Shown here: one piece after another, positions 6,180-13,154 of the stretch | Position numbering within the stretch: the stretch's first letter is position 1 | How the letters are laid out: every line of letters begins with the position of its first letter | NCBI GenBank assembly: GCA_947474275.1 | Contig: CANJHY010000129.1 | Coordinates: 1 to 13,808, forward strand | DNA: 13,808 nucleotides | From: PALSA-1004 sp947474275 | Lineage (GTDB): Bacteria; Pseudomonadota; Gammaproteobacteria; Burkholderiales; SG8-41 | Reading direction: 5' to 3' | The notes under the pieces: model-generated | Database searches by the model: none | Told to the model about the DNA's origin: nothing | What the model saw: the letters and a program-made list of their open reading frames with translations, nothing else | Program-made: the position numbers and the translations under genes

Positions 6180-6315
6180 GCCGCAAAGGCGCGAAGGCGC
6201 AATGGAACCAAAATAATCGGAATAGTTGCGCGTTTTCGTCGATTCAATGATGCGCGGCTCTTCATAAGCAATTGCAAACCTTCGCGGCTTCTTTGCGCCT
6301 TCGCGCCTTTGCGGC
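6180..6315. repeat. Hairpin-forming dispersed repeat, copy 1 (perfect 23-bp inverted arms)
   Basis: The 23 bases at 6180-6202 are the exact reverse complement of 6293-6315, around a 90-bp centre. Each arm is built from short units of the type GCAAAGGC / GCGAAGGC, seen on the plus strand in the left arm and on the minus strand in the right arm. The element begins 8 bp after the TAA of the enoyl-CoA hydratase-like gene and lies upstream of the CaiB-like gene on the same strand. A closely related element is at 11455-11548. A MITE-like or REP-like intergenic element is likely. In a read-through mRNA the arms would form a strong stem that could end transcription or trigger processing. Confidence 0.85.
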
Positions 6316-6323
6316 AATAGCCC

Positions 6324-7106
6324 TTAACGACCTGTGAATTTCGGCTTTTTCTTGTTGATAAAAGCATCGATGCCATTGCGATAGTCGTCGGTCTTGAGGT
6401 AATCGAAATTCGCGTCGATTTCCGCGCCGGTCAGCGGCGGTGCGCTAATAGTCAGGCGGCGGATGAATTGCTTGTGCCAACGCGCGACCAGCGGTGCGCC
6501 GTCCGCGATGCGGCGTGCGGTCGCGTAAGCCTCGCGCTCGACCTCGGCATCGGGCACGACGCGCGTAAGGAGCCCTTTGGCGAACGCCTCTTCCGCGCTC
6601 CATACGCGGCCTTCGAGCAGGATTTCTGCCGCGACCGCGCGCCCGGCGAGCGGAAGCAAGCCGGCGAGCTCGTCGTAAGCAATCGCAAACCCCAGCCGGT
6701 TGATGGGCACGCCGAAGCGTCCCGACGTTGCGGCAATCCGCAGATCGCAGTTGCACGCGATTTCGAGTCCGCCGCCGACGCACGGCCCCTGGATCATAGC
6801 CACCGTCGGATGCCGGCATTCGCCGACCGCTCTCAACACGCCATATACGTATTCATGGTGATAGGTCTTGGCCTGCGCGAGTGTGGCGCGTTCGGCCACG
6901 AATTCGTCGATGTCGGCGCCTGCGGCAAATGCTTCATTGCCTGCGCCGCGCAGCACGATGCAGCGCAACGCGTCGTCAGCCGACAACTCGCCGAGCACGC
7001 GCGCAAGGTCGCGCCACATCGCGATGGTCAGCGCGTTGAGCTTGCCGGGATTATTGAGCGCGACGGTGGCGATATCGCCGTCGCGCGTGACGTCTATGGT
7101 TGGCAA
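6324..7106 (-). CDS. Enoyl-CoA hydratase/isomerase family protein
   Basis: A complete 260-aa crotonase-fold protein. The CoA/oxyanion-hole motif AFAAGADIDEF is at 59-69 and the second signature MIQGPCVGGGLEIACNCDLRIA at 104-125 (E115 in GGGLEIA). The C-terminus reads INKKKPKFTGR, typical of the family. E115 matches one catalytic glutamate of rat enoyl-CoA hydratase (E144). The partner position E164 is I135 here (FGVPINRLG), so ordinary hydratase activity is doubtful; an isomerase, hydrolase or decarboxylase reaction is possible. The start is TTG at 7106: no in-frame ATG lies nearby, and MPTIDVTRDGDIATV fits the normal family N-terminus. The ribosome binding site is weak. azlD ends 46 bp upstream on the same strand. 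Confidence 0.9.
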   Translation of the reverse strand: MPTIDVTRDGDIATVALNNPGKLNALTIAMWRDLARVLGELSADDALRCIVLRGAGNEAFAAGADIDEFVAERATLAQAKTYHHEYVYGVLRAVGECRHPTVAMIQGPCVGGGLEIACNCDLRIAATSGRFGVPINRLGFAIAYDELAGLLPLAGRAVAAEILLEGRVWSAEEAFAKGLLTRVVPDAEVEREAYATARRIADGAPLVARWHKQFIRRLTISAPPLTGAEIDANFDYLKTDDYRNGIDAFINKKKPKFTGR

Positions 7107-7152
7107 AGGCGTGTCCGAAATGTGTATTTTACGGGTTCGCGTCGCGCTCAGG

Positions 7153-7473
7153 CTAGCGCAGGTAATTGAGCACTGTCAGCGCGGCCGCGCCGACGCAGAC
7201 TGCCACGAACAAATTGCGGCGCAGTATGTAATAAGCGACGAGACCGAGTGCGCATGCGAGCAGCCGGTGCCAGGTCAGGCTGGTGGCGAGCAATCCGCTC
7301 GGCAGCACGATGATGCGCATCACGAGCCCGGCGATCATCGAGTACGTCACGCAGGTCACCCATATGAACAAATCGCTGTTGACCGAGACGCGCTCCGACA
7401 GCAGCACGCCGAGGCCGCGCCAGAAATAAGTGCCCAGTGCGCACACTGTCAGCAAGAGCCAGACTTCAGGCAT
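7153..7473 (-). CDS. azlD: AzlD family branched-chain amino acid exporter subunit
   Basis: A complete 106-aa membrane protein with about four hydrophobic segments. It carries the AzlD pattern: an early TYFWRGLGVLLSERV segment, then VTYSMIAGLVMRIIVLPSG and a C-terminal LFVAVCVGAAALTVL helix. AzlD pairs with AzlC in a two-subunit exporter of branched-chain amino acids or related compounds. Its ATG at 7473 lies inside the end of azlC, giving an 8-bp overlap (ATGCCTGA), so translation is coupled. Longer starts in this frame would run deep into azlC and are rejected. Confidence 0.87.
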   Translation of the reverse strand: MPEVWLLLTVCALGTYFWRGLGVLLSERVSVNSDLFIWVTCVTYSMIAGLVMRIIVLPSGLLATSLTWHRLLACALGLVAYYILRRNLFVAVCVGAAALTVLNYLR

Positions 7474-8170
7474 GTTTGCGCTCCAGCATTTTGTGGATCG
7501 CGAAAGCGAGGGTGCCACCGGCAAACCCGGCGATAAGCACACTCCATTGCGGCGTCACCAGGTAAAGCAGCGGCCCGGCGAGCCCGCCGCAGGCCAGCGC
7601 GACCGCCACCATCCGGGTGCGTATTTCGACGATCAAAAACACGACGAAATAAACAGGCGCCAGGAACACCATGCCGATCTGCAATACCGCCGGAATCGAC
7701 TCCGCAATGTAGAAACCGATTGCGCCAGCGCACACGCCGATCGAAATGAAACCAACCGCCAAACCATACAAAAATGCAATCCGCTCCTCCGGTGGCATCT
7801 CCGGACCGCGGCGCATGCAAATGATCCACGAACTCATGGCGACGCATTGCGCCGCAGCGTAATAAACCCATGGCCGGTTGCCGCGATGCCGGATGACCGG
7901 CATCAGCGTCACCGTCATCGGCAGAAAGCGCGCATTGGTCAGCATCACGGCGAGCAGGATGGCGATCATAGGCGCACCGAGCTGCCACATGTCGATCATC
8001 ACGAGCTGTCCCGGCAGCGCCCATATGGTGATCGTCGAAGCGATGACTATCCACACCGGGATGCCGCTGGCGAAGGCGAGCGCACCAAAACCCAGATAAG
8101 TTGCGCCGAGTACCGCGCCCGGCACGCCGAGAGCTTCGCGCACGCCGGCGCGGAAGGCAGCGGTATGCAT
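7466..8170 (-). CDS. azlC: AzlC family branched-chain amino acid exporter, large subunit
   Basis: A complete 234-aa polytopic membrane protein of the AzlC/YgaZ family. The family N-terminal pattern is FRAGVREALGVPGAVLGATYLGFGALA. LTNARFLPMTVTLMPVIRH is at about 98-116, AAQCVAMSSWIICM follows, and the C-terminal part holds PLLYLVTPQWSVLIAGFAGGTLAF. With AzlD it forms an inner-membrane exporter. The gene starts 3 bp after the stop of the SMP-30-like gene and overlaps azlD, so the three are almost certainly one mRNA. The exported substrate may be a product of the linked catabolic genes rather than an amino acid, but that is speculation. Confidence 0.91.
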   Translation of the reverse strand: MHTAAFRAGVREALGVPGAVLGATYLGFGALAFASGIPVWIVIASTITIWALPGQLVMIDMWQLGAPMIAILLAVMLTNARFLPMTVTLMPVIRHRGNRPWVYYAAAQCVAMSSWIICMRRGPEMPPEERIAFLYGLAVGFISIGVCAGAIGFYIAESIPAVLQIGMVFLAPVYFVVFLIVEIRTRMVAVALACGGLAGPLLYLVTPQWSVLIAGFAGGTLAFAIHKMLERKHA

Positions 8171-8173
8171 CCG

Positions 8174-9100
8174 CTACTGGTGCGCGAACATTTTCTTGCC
8201 GGCAACCGGCAGCTTTGCCATCAGGATATCGCCGGACAATGACTCCGTGATGTAAAGCGTCTTCAGGTCGGGGCCGCCGAACGCGATATTCGCGAGGTGA
8301 TGGTGCTTGTGATCTTCCGAGTAAACCAGATGGGTAGGCAGCATGTTGCTGTCGAAGCGCCAGATACCGACCCCGAGCTGGCAGACGAGGATGCCGTTTT
8401 CGGAATCCATCTCGACGCCGTCGGGCCCGCCGACGCCGCCGGACAACTGCACCGCGACGCCGGTCTTGGAAATCGTGCCGTCGGCCATTAGCGGCAGCCG
8501 CCAGATCTGCTGCGCGCGGGTAACACCGACGTAGACATGCTTGTCGGTGGTCGACAGCGTGATGCCGTTCGGACTCGGCACGTTGTCGCACAGCCGGTCG
8601 AGTCTGCCCTTGGTGTCGAGACGGTAGACGCGGCCGGTCGGATCGGCGATACCGGTCTGCCCCTGGTCGGTGAAGTAGAGGTCGCCATTGGCAGCGAAGT
8701 GCAGGTCGTTCAATCCCTTGAAGCCTTCGCTGAACGCCGTGCGCAGCACCGTTTCGAGCTTGCCGGTTTTCGGATCGAGCACCAGCAGGCCTTCCTTGTA
8801 ATCGCAGATGAAGATGCGGCCGTCCTTGTGGATCTTGAGGCCGTTCGGCCAGCCGTCGTACTGCGTGACCAGCTCCCACTCTTTTTTCGGCGTGATGCGG
8901 AAGATGCGCCCGAAAGGAATGTCGACGAACCACAGGTTGCCGTCGCGATCGAACGACGGGCCTTCGAGAAAACATTCGACTTCGGCATTCTGGCGGTTGG
9001 GGTCCGACCACGACGAACGCGACTTCTTGCGAAACTTGGCCGGCATCGACATGAAGACTTCGGTCTTGATCAATTGCAAAGGCTGGAATGGGTTGAACAT
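8174..9100 (-). CDS. SMP-30/gluconolactonase family protein
   Basis: A 308-aa six-bladed beta-propeller hydrolase. The metal-binding positions of the family are present: E46 in FLEGPSF, N131 in GLNDLHF, N178 in PSPNGIT and D227 in GPDGVEM. The repeats GNLWFVDIPFGRIFRI, GDLYFTDQ and DLKTLYITES mark successive blades. Family members hydrolyse sugar lactones in the cytoplasm; the true substrate is unknown. ATG at 9100 is chosen because GAGG (complement of about 9108-9111) lies 7 nt upstream; an in-frame start at 9175 would add a residue stretch unlike the family. No signal peptide is seen. It is the first gene of a unit with azlC and azlD, divergent from the Bug receptor gene. Confidence 0.92.
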   Translation of the reverse strand: MFNPFQPLQLIKTEVFMSMPAKFRKKSRSSWSDPNRQNAEVECFLEGPSFDRDGNLWFVDIPFGRIFRITPKKEWELVTQYDGWPNGLKIHKDGRIFICDYKEGLLVLDPKTGKLETVLRTAFSEGFKGLNDLHFAANGDLYFTDQGQTGIADPTGRVYRLDTKGRLDRLCDNVPSPNGITLSTTDKHVYVGVTRAQQIWRLPLMADGTISKTGVAVQLSGGVGGPDGVEMDSENGILVCQLGVGIWRFDSNMLPTHLVYSEDHKHHHLANIAFGGPDLKTLYITESLSGDILMAKLPVAGKKMFAHQ

Positions 9101-9160
9101 ATTGCGTCCTCGAGAATTAGACTTCGCTGCAAAAGCGTGAGGCCGTAAGGTAGCGGAGAA

Positions 9161-9188
9161 CGCCGGGATTGCCAACTGCAGCCCGGCG
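9161..9188. repeat. 7-bp inverted repeat in the divergent promoter region
   Basis: CGCCGGG at 9161-9167 and CCCGGCG at 9182-9188 flank 14 bp. The site lies 6 bp upstream of the TTGACA box at 9195 in the gap between the divergent SMP-30 and receptor genes. The position suits a regulator that controls both directions, but no regulator gene is in the window and GC-rich palindromes of this size can occur by chance. Confidence 0.3.
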
Positions 9189-9194
9189 TGGCGG

Positions 9195-9224
9195 TTGACA
9201 TCGCGAGGCCTTGAGGGTTACGGT
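9195..9224 (+). promoter_or_regulatory. Candidate promoter of the Bug receptor gene
   Basis: A perfect -35 hexamer TTGACA (9195-9200) is followed after 18 bp by a poor -10, TACGGT (9219-9224). Transcription would start near 9231 and leave a leader of about 60 nt before the receptor ATG. The weak -10 suggests that an activator may be needed. Confidence 0.35.
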
Positions 9225-9290
9225 GCGTTGGTGCGGCCAAAGCGTGGCGTTAATTGCACGCGCTGCCCCGTTACCCCTCGAGGAGAAATC

Positions 9291-10271
9291 ATGCAACGTT
9301 TATTGCCCGCCGCATTGCTCACCATCGGCCTGAGTTTCATTGCGATCGCAAGCTACGCGCAGGATTTTCCTGTGCGCGGAATCAACCTCATCGTGCCGAA
9401 CCCGCCGGGCGGCATGAACCAGATACACGCGCAGCCGCTGGGTGCCGTGATCGAAAAGCTCTACAAACAGCCGGCGCCGGTGCTCAACAAGCCGGGCGCC
9501 ACTGCCGCGGCCGGCACCGCGTTCGTCGCCAACCAGGCGCCCGACGGTTACAACCTGCTGGTGACGACGCCCAACCTCTATCTCGCGACCGAGAAAGACA
9601 AACTGTTCGGCATCCAGTCGCCGTACACGCTGGAGCAGATCGTGCCTGTTGCGCTCTTGAGCGCCGATCCACTGGCCTTCTGCGTGCAGACCGAAAACCC
9701 CATCAAATCGATCAAGGAACTGGTTGCCGCCGCCAAGGCCAAGCAGGGCGCGATGTCTTTCTCGTCATCCGGACCGTACGGCATCACCCACGTGCCGGCG
9801 GCGATGTTCATGGATGCGGCCGGCATCAAGATGCGCCACGTGCCGACCACTGGCGGCGGGCCGGCAGTGATCCAGCTTCTGGGCGGCCACGTGGACATGC
9901 ATGACGGCGGGCTTGCCGCGGTGTTCCCGCACATCAAGTCGGGCAAGCTGCGCCCGTTGGGACTCAGCGACGTGAAACGCTCGGCAGCGCTGCCCGACGT
10001 GCCGACCATGAAAGAGGCCGGCTACGACGTGGAAGCGTATTTGTGGGTGGGCCTGTTCACCGCCGCCGGTGTGCCTGAAGCGACCATGACAAAATTGCGC
10101 GATGTCATTCGCAAGTCGGTTGCGGATCCGATGTTTCACGACGCGATGACGAAGTCGCAGGTCGTGATCGACTATCGCGACGCGCCGGATTTCAAAAAGT
10201 TTTTTGATGCCGACTACAAGCGCCTGGCGGGCGCGGTCAAGGCTATCGGGCGCATCGAAGACACCAAGTAA
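9291..10271 (+). CDS. Bug/TctC family tripartite tricarboxylate transporter receptor
   Basis: A complete 326-aa periplasmic solute-binding protein. Residues 1-23 form a signal peptide: MQRLLP, a hydrophobic core and SYA before the mature start QDFPVRG. Family motifs are IVPNPPGGMNQ at 34-44, NKPGATAAAGTAFVA at about 66-80, APDGYNLL at about 84-91, GGGPAVIQLLGGHVD and LPDVPTMKEAGYD. ATG at 9291 follows GAGGAGA; an in-frame start at 9195 would destroy the signal peptide and is rejected. The usual GGxxDxxAR ligand loop reads GGMNQIHAQ here, with Q44 and Q48 replacing Asp and Arg. That suggests a ligand other than a simple carboxylate. No TctA/TctB membrane subunits are in the window, so it may be one of the orphan receptors common in Burkholderiales. 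The enolase-superfamily gene follows 19 bp later. Confidence 0.94.
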   Translation: MQRLLPAALLTIGLSFIAIASYAQDFPVRGINLIVPNPPGGMNQIHAQPLGAVIEKLYKQPAPVLNKPGATAAAGTAFVANQAPDGYNLLVTTPNLYLATEKDKLFGIQSPYTLEQIVPVALLSADPLAFCVQTENPIKSIKELVAAAKAKQGAMSFSSSGPYGITHVPAAMFMDAAGIKMRHVPTTGGGPAVIQLLGGHVDMHDGGLAAVFPHIKSGKLRPLGLSDVKRSAALPDVPTMKEAGYDVEAYLWVGLFTAAGVPEATMTKLRDVIRKSVADPMFHDAMTKSQVVIDYRDAPDFKKFFDADYKRLAGAVKAIGRIEDTK

Positions 10272-10290
10272 TATAGGCCAGGATTCTGAC

Positions 10291-11445
10291 GTGGACAGCC
10301 TGACGACGCCTTCCCGCAATATCGTTACCGCGGCCGCGGGCATGGCAATCAAGCGCATCGAGCCGATTGCCGTCAGCCTGCCAATGACGCGGCCGATGAA
10401 AATGGCCGGGGTGCTGATCACGGCCGCCGACAACGTTCTGGTCAGGGTCGAACTCGAAAGCGGTCACGCCGGCTGGGGCGAAGCCGCCTCGGCGCATTCG
10501 ATGACCGGTGAAACGGTCGAGAGTATGATGGCGGCGATCCGCCACATGGCGCCATCGCTGGCGAATATGGACGGCGCCGACATCGCCGCGGTCAGCCGGC
10601 GCATGGGCCAGCTGATGTACTACAATCAGTCGGCGAAATCGGCGGTCGAAATGGCATTGCACGATGCGTTGGGCAAAGCGGCCGGCAAACCGGTATTCGA
10701 ATTGCTCGGCGGCAAAAAGCGCTCGCGGGTGCCGGTGCTCTGGCTGCTCGGCACCGGCAGCATAGACGGCGATATCGCTGAGGCGCGCGCCAAACACGCA
10801 GCGGGATTCGTCGCGTTCAAAGTCAAAGTCGGGATCGGTGCGGCGCTAGATGATGCGATGCGCACGCGCCGAGTGTGCGAGGCCCTCGGCACAGGACTGC
10901 TGATTTCGGCCGATGCAAACCAGGGTTATAGCGTCGAGCAGGCGCTTGCATATGTAAAAGCGGTCGATGGTGCAGGACTCGATTTTTTCGAACAACCCAT
11001 TGCCGGCGGCGATATCGACGGCATGGCAAAAATCGCGGCCGCAACCAATATTCCCATCGCCTTCGATGAAGGGCTGCACGGTATCGAAGACCTCGAGCAG
11101 CACCATCGACGCAAGGCCGCGCGCGGCTGCAGCCTCAAGACCATCAAACTCGGCGGTCTGCGCGGCGTGATGGCGGCCGGTGTGCTGTGCCAGCAGCTTG
11201 AGATGAAAGTGAATCTCGCCTGCAAGGTCGCCGAATCCGGCATCGCAGCGGCGGCGCTGATGCATCTCGCCGCGGCCGTCCCCGCCGTCGATTGGGGCGT
11301 CAGCATTTCAAACCAGTACCTCGCCGACGACATCGTGCGCGCGACCATCAAGGTCGTTGACGGTCACGCCGAAGTTCCAGCGGGCGTTGGTCTGGGTGTT
11401 GACGTGGATGAAGCGAAGGTGCGCAAATACACGCGCACCGTATAA
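10291..11445 (+). CDS. Enolase-superfamily enzyme, muconate cycloisomerase-like (MR/MLE)
   Basis: The N-terminal capping domain and the barrel are complete. Counting from the internal ATG at 10342 (MAIKRIEPIAVSLP), the catalytic KxK is K160/K162 (FKVKVG), metal ligands are D191 (SADANQG), E217 (FFEQP) and D242 (FDEG), and the opposing lysine is K269 (TIKLGG). This is the MLE-subgroup pattern, which covers cycloisomerases, o-succinylbenzoate synthase, racemases and dipeptide epimerases; the reaction is not decided by sequence. GTG at 10291 is preferred because AGGA lies 7 nt upstream. It gives 384 aa, with 17 residues before the conserved start. ATG at 10342 (367 aa) fits the family length but has no clear ribosome binding site. 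The gene follows the Bug receptor by 19 bp, probably in one mRNA, so the receptor ligand may be its substrate. Confidence 0.9.
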   Translation: MDSLTTPSRNIVTAAAGMAIKRIEPIAVSLPMTRPMKMAGVLITAADNVLVRVELESGHAGWGEAASAHSMTGETVESMMAAIRHMAPSLANMDGADIAAVSRRMGQLMYYNQSAKSAVEMALHDALGKAAGKPVFELLGGKKRSRVPVLWLLGTGSIDGDIAEARAKHAAGFVAFKVKVGIGAALDDAMRTRRVCEALGTGLLISADANQGYSVEQALAYVKAVDGAGLDFFEQPIAGGDIDGMAKIAAATNIPIAFDEGLHGIEDLEQHHRRKAARGCSLKTIKLGGLRGVMAAGVLCQQLEMKVNLACKVAESGIAAAALMHLAAAVPAVDWGVSISNQYLADDIVRATIKVVDGHAEVPAGVGLGVDVDEAKVRKYTRTV

Positions 11446-11454
11446 ACAATAACT

Positions 11455-11548
11455 GCGCCGCAAAGTCGCAATAGCGCAAAGGTAACGCAAAGAAAAACGT
11501 TGCCGCTTTATATTGTCTTTTCTTCGCGCCTTTGCGCCTTTGCGGCGC
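11455..11548. repeat. Hairpin-forming dispersed repeat, copy 2, between convergent genes
   Basis: The outer arms GCGCCGCAAAG (11455-11465) and CTTTGCGGCGC (11538-11548) are exact reverse complements. Inside them both arms continue with imperfect CGCAAAG-type units and end in AAGAAAA (left) and TTTTCTT (right). The element starts 9 bp after the stop of the enolase-like gene and ends 2 bp before the stop codon of the dehalogenase-like gene on the other strand. It shares its terminal arm sequence with the repeat at 6180-6315. Its place between two 3' ends suits a two-way transcription terminator. Confidence 0.82.
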
Positions 11549-11550
11549 CC

Positions 11551-12255
11551 TTAACTGAGCATTTCCGCAAATTCCCTGAAATCCGCGACGATCAAATCCG
11601 GCTGATACGGCCACTTGCCGAACGGCCTCTTGCGACGGTCGATGAAAGCGGTGCGCATGCCGGCGGCTTTGGCGCCTATGCAGTCGAACGCGTGGTTCGC
11701 GACAAACAATATCTGCTCCGGCGCTAAACCCACGATTTCCGCCGCCTTCGTGTAGGTGGCCCGGTGCGGCTTGAACGCCTTGGCGGTCGCCACCGAAATG
11801 ATGTGATCGAACGCGATACCGTGGTACGGCCGCGCGGCTTCCAGCATGTCGGGGTCACCGTTGGACAGCACTGCCAGCTTGTAATGCTTGTGCAGAACCG
11901 CCATGCCGGCGGGCACGTCGGGAAAACATTTCAGCTTTTCAATTTGCGCGACGAGATAACTGACTTCTTCGTCGGTGTGCGCGATGCCCGCGCGTTCCAG
12001 CGTGTAATCGACGGAGATTTCGCCGATGCGGCGATAGGTAATGTGCTCGCGCTCAAGCAGCGCGTCTATCATCGAGTTCTCGAAATGCGTGCGTCGCCAC
12101 CACGTGACGAACGCGTCCGGCCGGCCGCTCCAGCCTTTGCTTTTGAGAAAAGGCGTCGCCACTTCGATCAATCCACCCTGCATGTCGACGACTGTGCCGT
12201 ACTGGTCGAACATCAGGAGCTTGGTGTTGCTGCGTAATTCTTCGATGGTTGTCAT
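11551..12255 (-). CDS. Haloacid dehalogenase-like hydrolase (HAD type II)
   Basis: A complete 234-aa protein of the L-2-haloacid dehalogenase group. The nucleophile is D17 in MFDQYGTVVD, motif II is SNGDPDML (S131, N132), motif III is K162 in AFKPHRATY and motif IV is FVANHAFDCIGAKAAG (D191). A cap domain lies between about residues 25 and 105. In characterised enzymes motif IV reads SSNxWD; here the Ser and Asn positions are A186 and H188, so true dehalogenase activity is uncertain and another small-acid substrate is possible. The gene begins 4 bp after the stop of the DppC-like permease gene, suggesting one mRNA with the transporter. No strong ribosome binding site is seen, in line with coupled translation. 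Confidence 0.9.
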   Translation of the reverse strand: MTTIEELRSNTKLLMFDQYGTVVDMQGGLIEVATPFLKSKGWSGRPDAFVTWWRRTHFENSMIDALLEREHITYRRIGEISVDYTLERAGIAHTDEEVSYLVAQIEKLKCFPDVPAGMAVLHKHYKLAVLSNGDPDMLEAARPYHGIAFDHIISVATAKAFKPHRATYTKAAEIVGLAPEQILFVANHAFDCIGAKAAGMRTAFIDRRKRPFGKWPYQPDLIVADFREFAEMLS

Positions 12256-12259
12256 CAGA

Positions 12260-13153
12260 TCAAATCTTTATTTTTGGATCCAGCCAGTCGCGCAGGCTGT
12301 CGCCGAACAGGTTAAATGCGAATACCGCGAGGCTGATCGCGAGGCCCGGGAAGATGATCATCCATGGCGCCTGCTGGTAAAAATCCGCCGCCGCGCCCGA
12401 CAACATGAGGCCCCATGACGCAGTCGGTTCGGTCACACCCAGCCCGAGGAACGACAGCGACGCCTCCGACAGGATCGCCTGCGCGACGTATGCAGTCAGC
12501 ATGATGAGATAAGGAGCGACCACGTTCGGCACCATGTGACGGAAAATGATGCGCGTATTGGTAAAACCCGCTGCGCGCGCCGCATCGATATAAGGCAGTT
12601 CGCGGATCGCCAGCGCGGATGCGCGCACCACGCGGCCGACGCGCGGCACCATCGGAATGCTGATGGCGATGATGAGATTGACGTCAACGCCGAACACCAG
12701 GTTCTGGCCCAGCATGGCGACCACGGTGAGCGCCAGCACGATGATGGGAAACGACAGCAGGATGTCCATCGCGCCCTGGATAATCATGTCTATCTTGCCG
12801 CCGAAGTACGCCGACACCACACCGATTACGGCACCCGCGGTGGAGCCGACAAAAGACGCCAGGAACCCGACGGCGAGCGCCGTACGCGCACCGTAGATGA
12901 CGCGCGTCATCACGTCGCGGCCAAACGAGTCCGTGCCCATCCAGTGCTGCCACGATGGCGCCGCGAGCATGCTTTCGTAATCGACCGCCAGTGGATCGTA
13001 CGGCGTGACCCAAGGCGCAAAAATAGCCGCGAGCGCCATGATGACGATGCAGACGAGCCCGGCCGCACCCAGCGGCTGGTGCAGAATGAACTGCACGACC
13101 GGATGGCGGCGCGCGGGCAGCTTGTAAGTAAGAACAGCGGTGACAGCGGACAT
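12260..13153 (-). CDS. ABC transporter permease, DppC/OppC type
   Basis: A complete 297-aa inner-membrane permease. The OppC N-terminal helix is at about residues 25-46, followed by the family signature WMGTDSFGRDVMTRVIYGAR at 71-90. The cytoplasmic EAA loop is YIDAARAAGFTNTRIIFRH at about 188-206. The end shows ASLSFLGLGVTEPTASWG and NLFGDSLRDWLDP, both typical. It forms the channel with the DppB-like protein encoded just upstream; the ATPases and the binding protein are not in the window. Substrates of this family include peptides, nickel, glutathione and opine-like compounds, and cannot be chosen here. ATG at 13153 follows the stop of the DppB-like gene by 1 bp. Confidence 0.94.
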   Translation of the reverse strand: MSAVTAVLTYKLPARRHPVVQFILHQPLGAAGLVCIVIMALAAIFAPWVTPYDPLAVDYESMLAAPSWQHWMGTDSFGRDVMTRVIYGARTALAVGFLASFVGSTAGAVIGVVSAYFGGKIDMIIQGAMDILLSFPIIVLALTVVAMLGQNLVFGVDVNLIIAISIPMVPRVGRVVRASALAIRELPYIDAARAAGFTNTRIIFRHMVPNVVAPYLIMLTAYVAQAILSEASLSFLGLGVTEPTASWGLMLSGAAADFYQQAPWMIIFPGLAISLAVFAFNLFGDSLRDWLDPKIKI

Positions 13154-13154
13154 A

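Noticed and set aside
7449..9011. 520-codon open frame on the minus strand across the SMP-30-like gene and azlC
   Set aside because: It overlaps two well-supported genes in another frame, is extremely rich in Arg, and has no domain pattern.
9101..9125. Promoter of the SMP-30 gene based on TCTAAT (complement of 9116-9121)
   Set aside because: The implied transcription start would fall inside the ribosome binding site, and no -35 box is correctly spaced.
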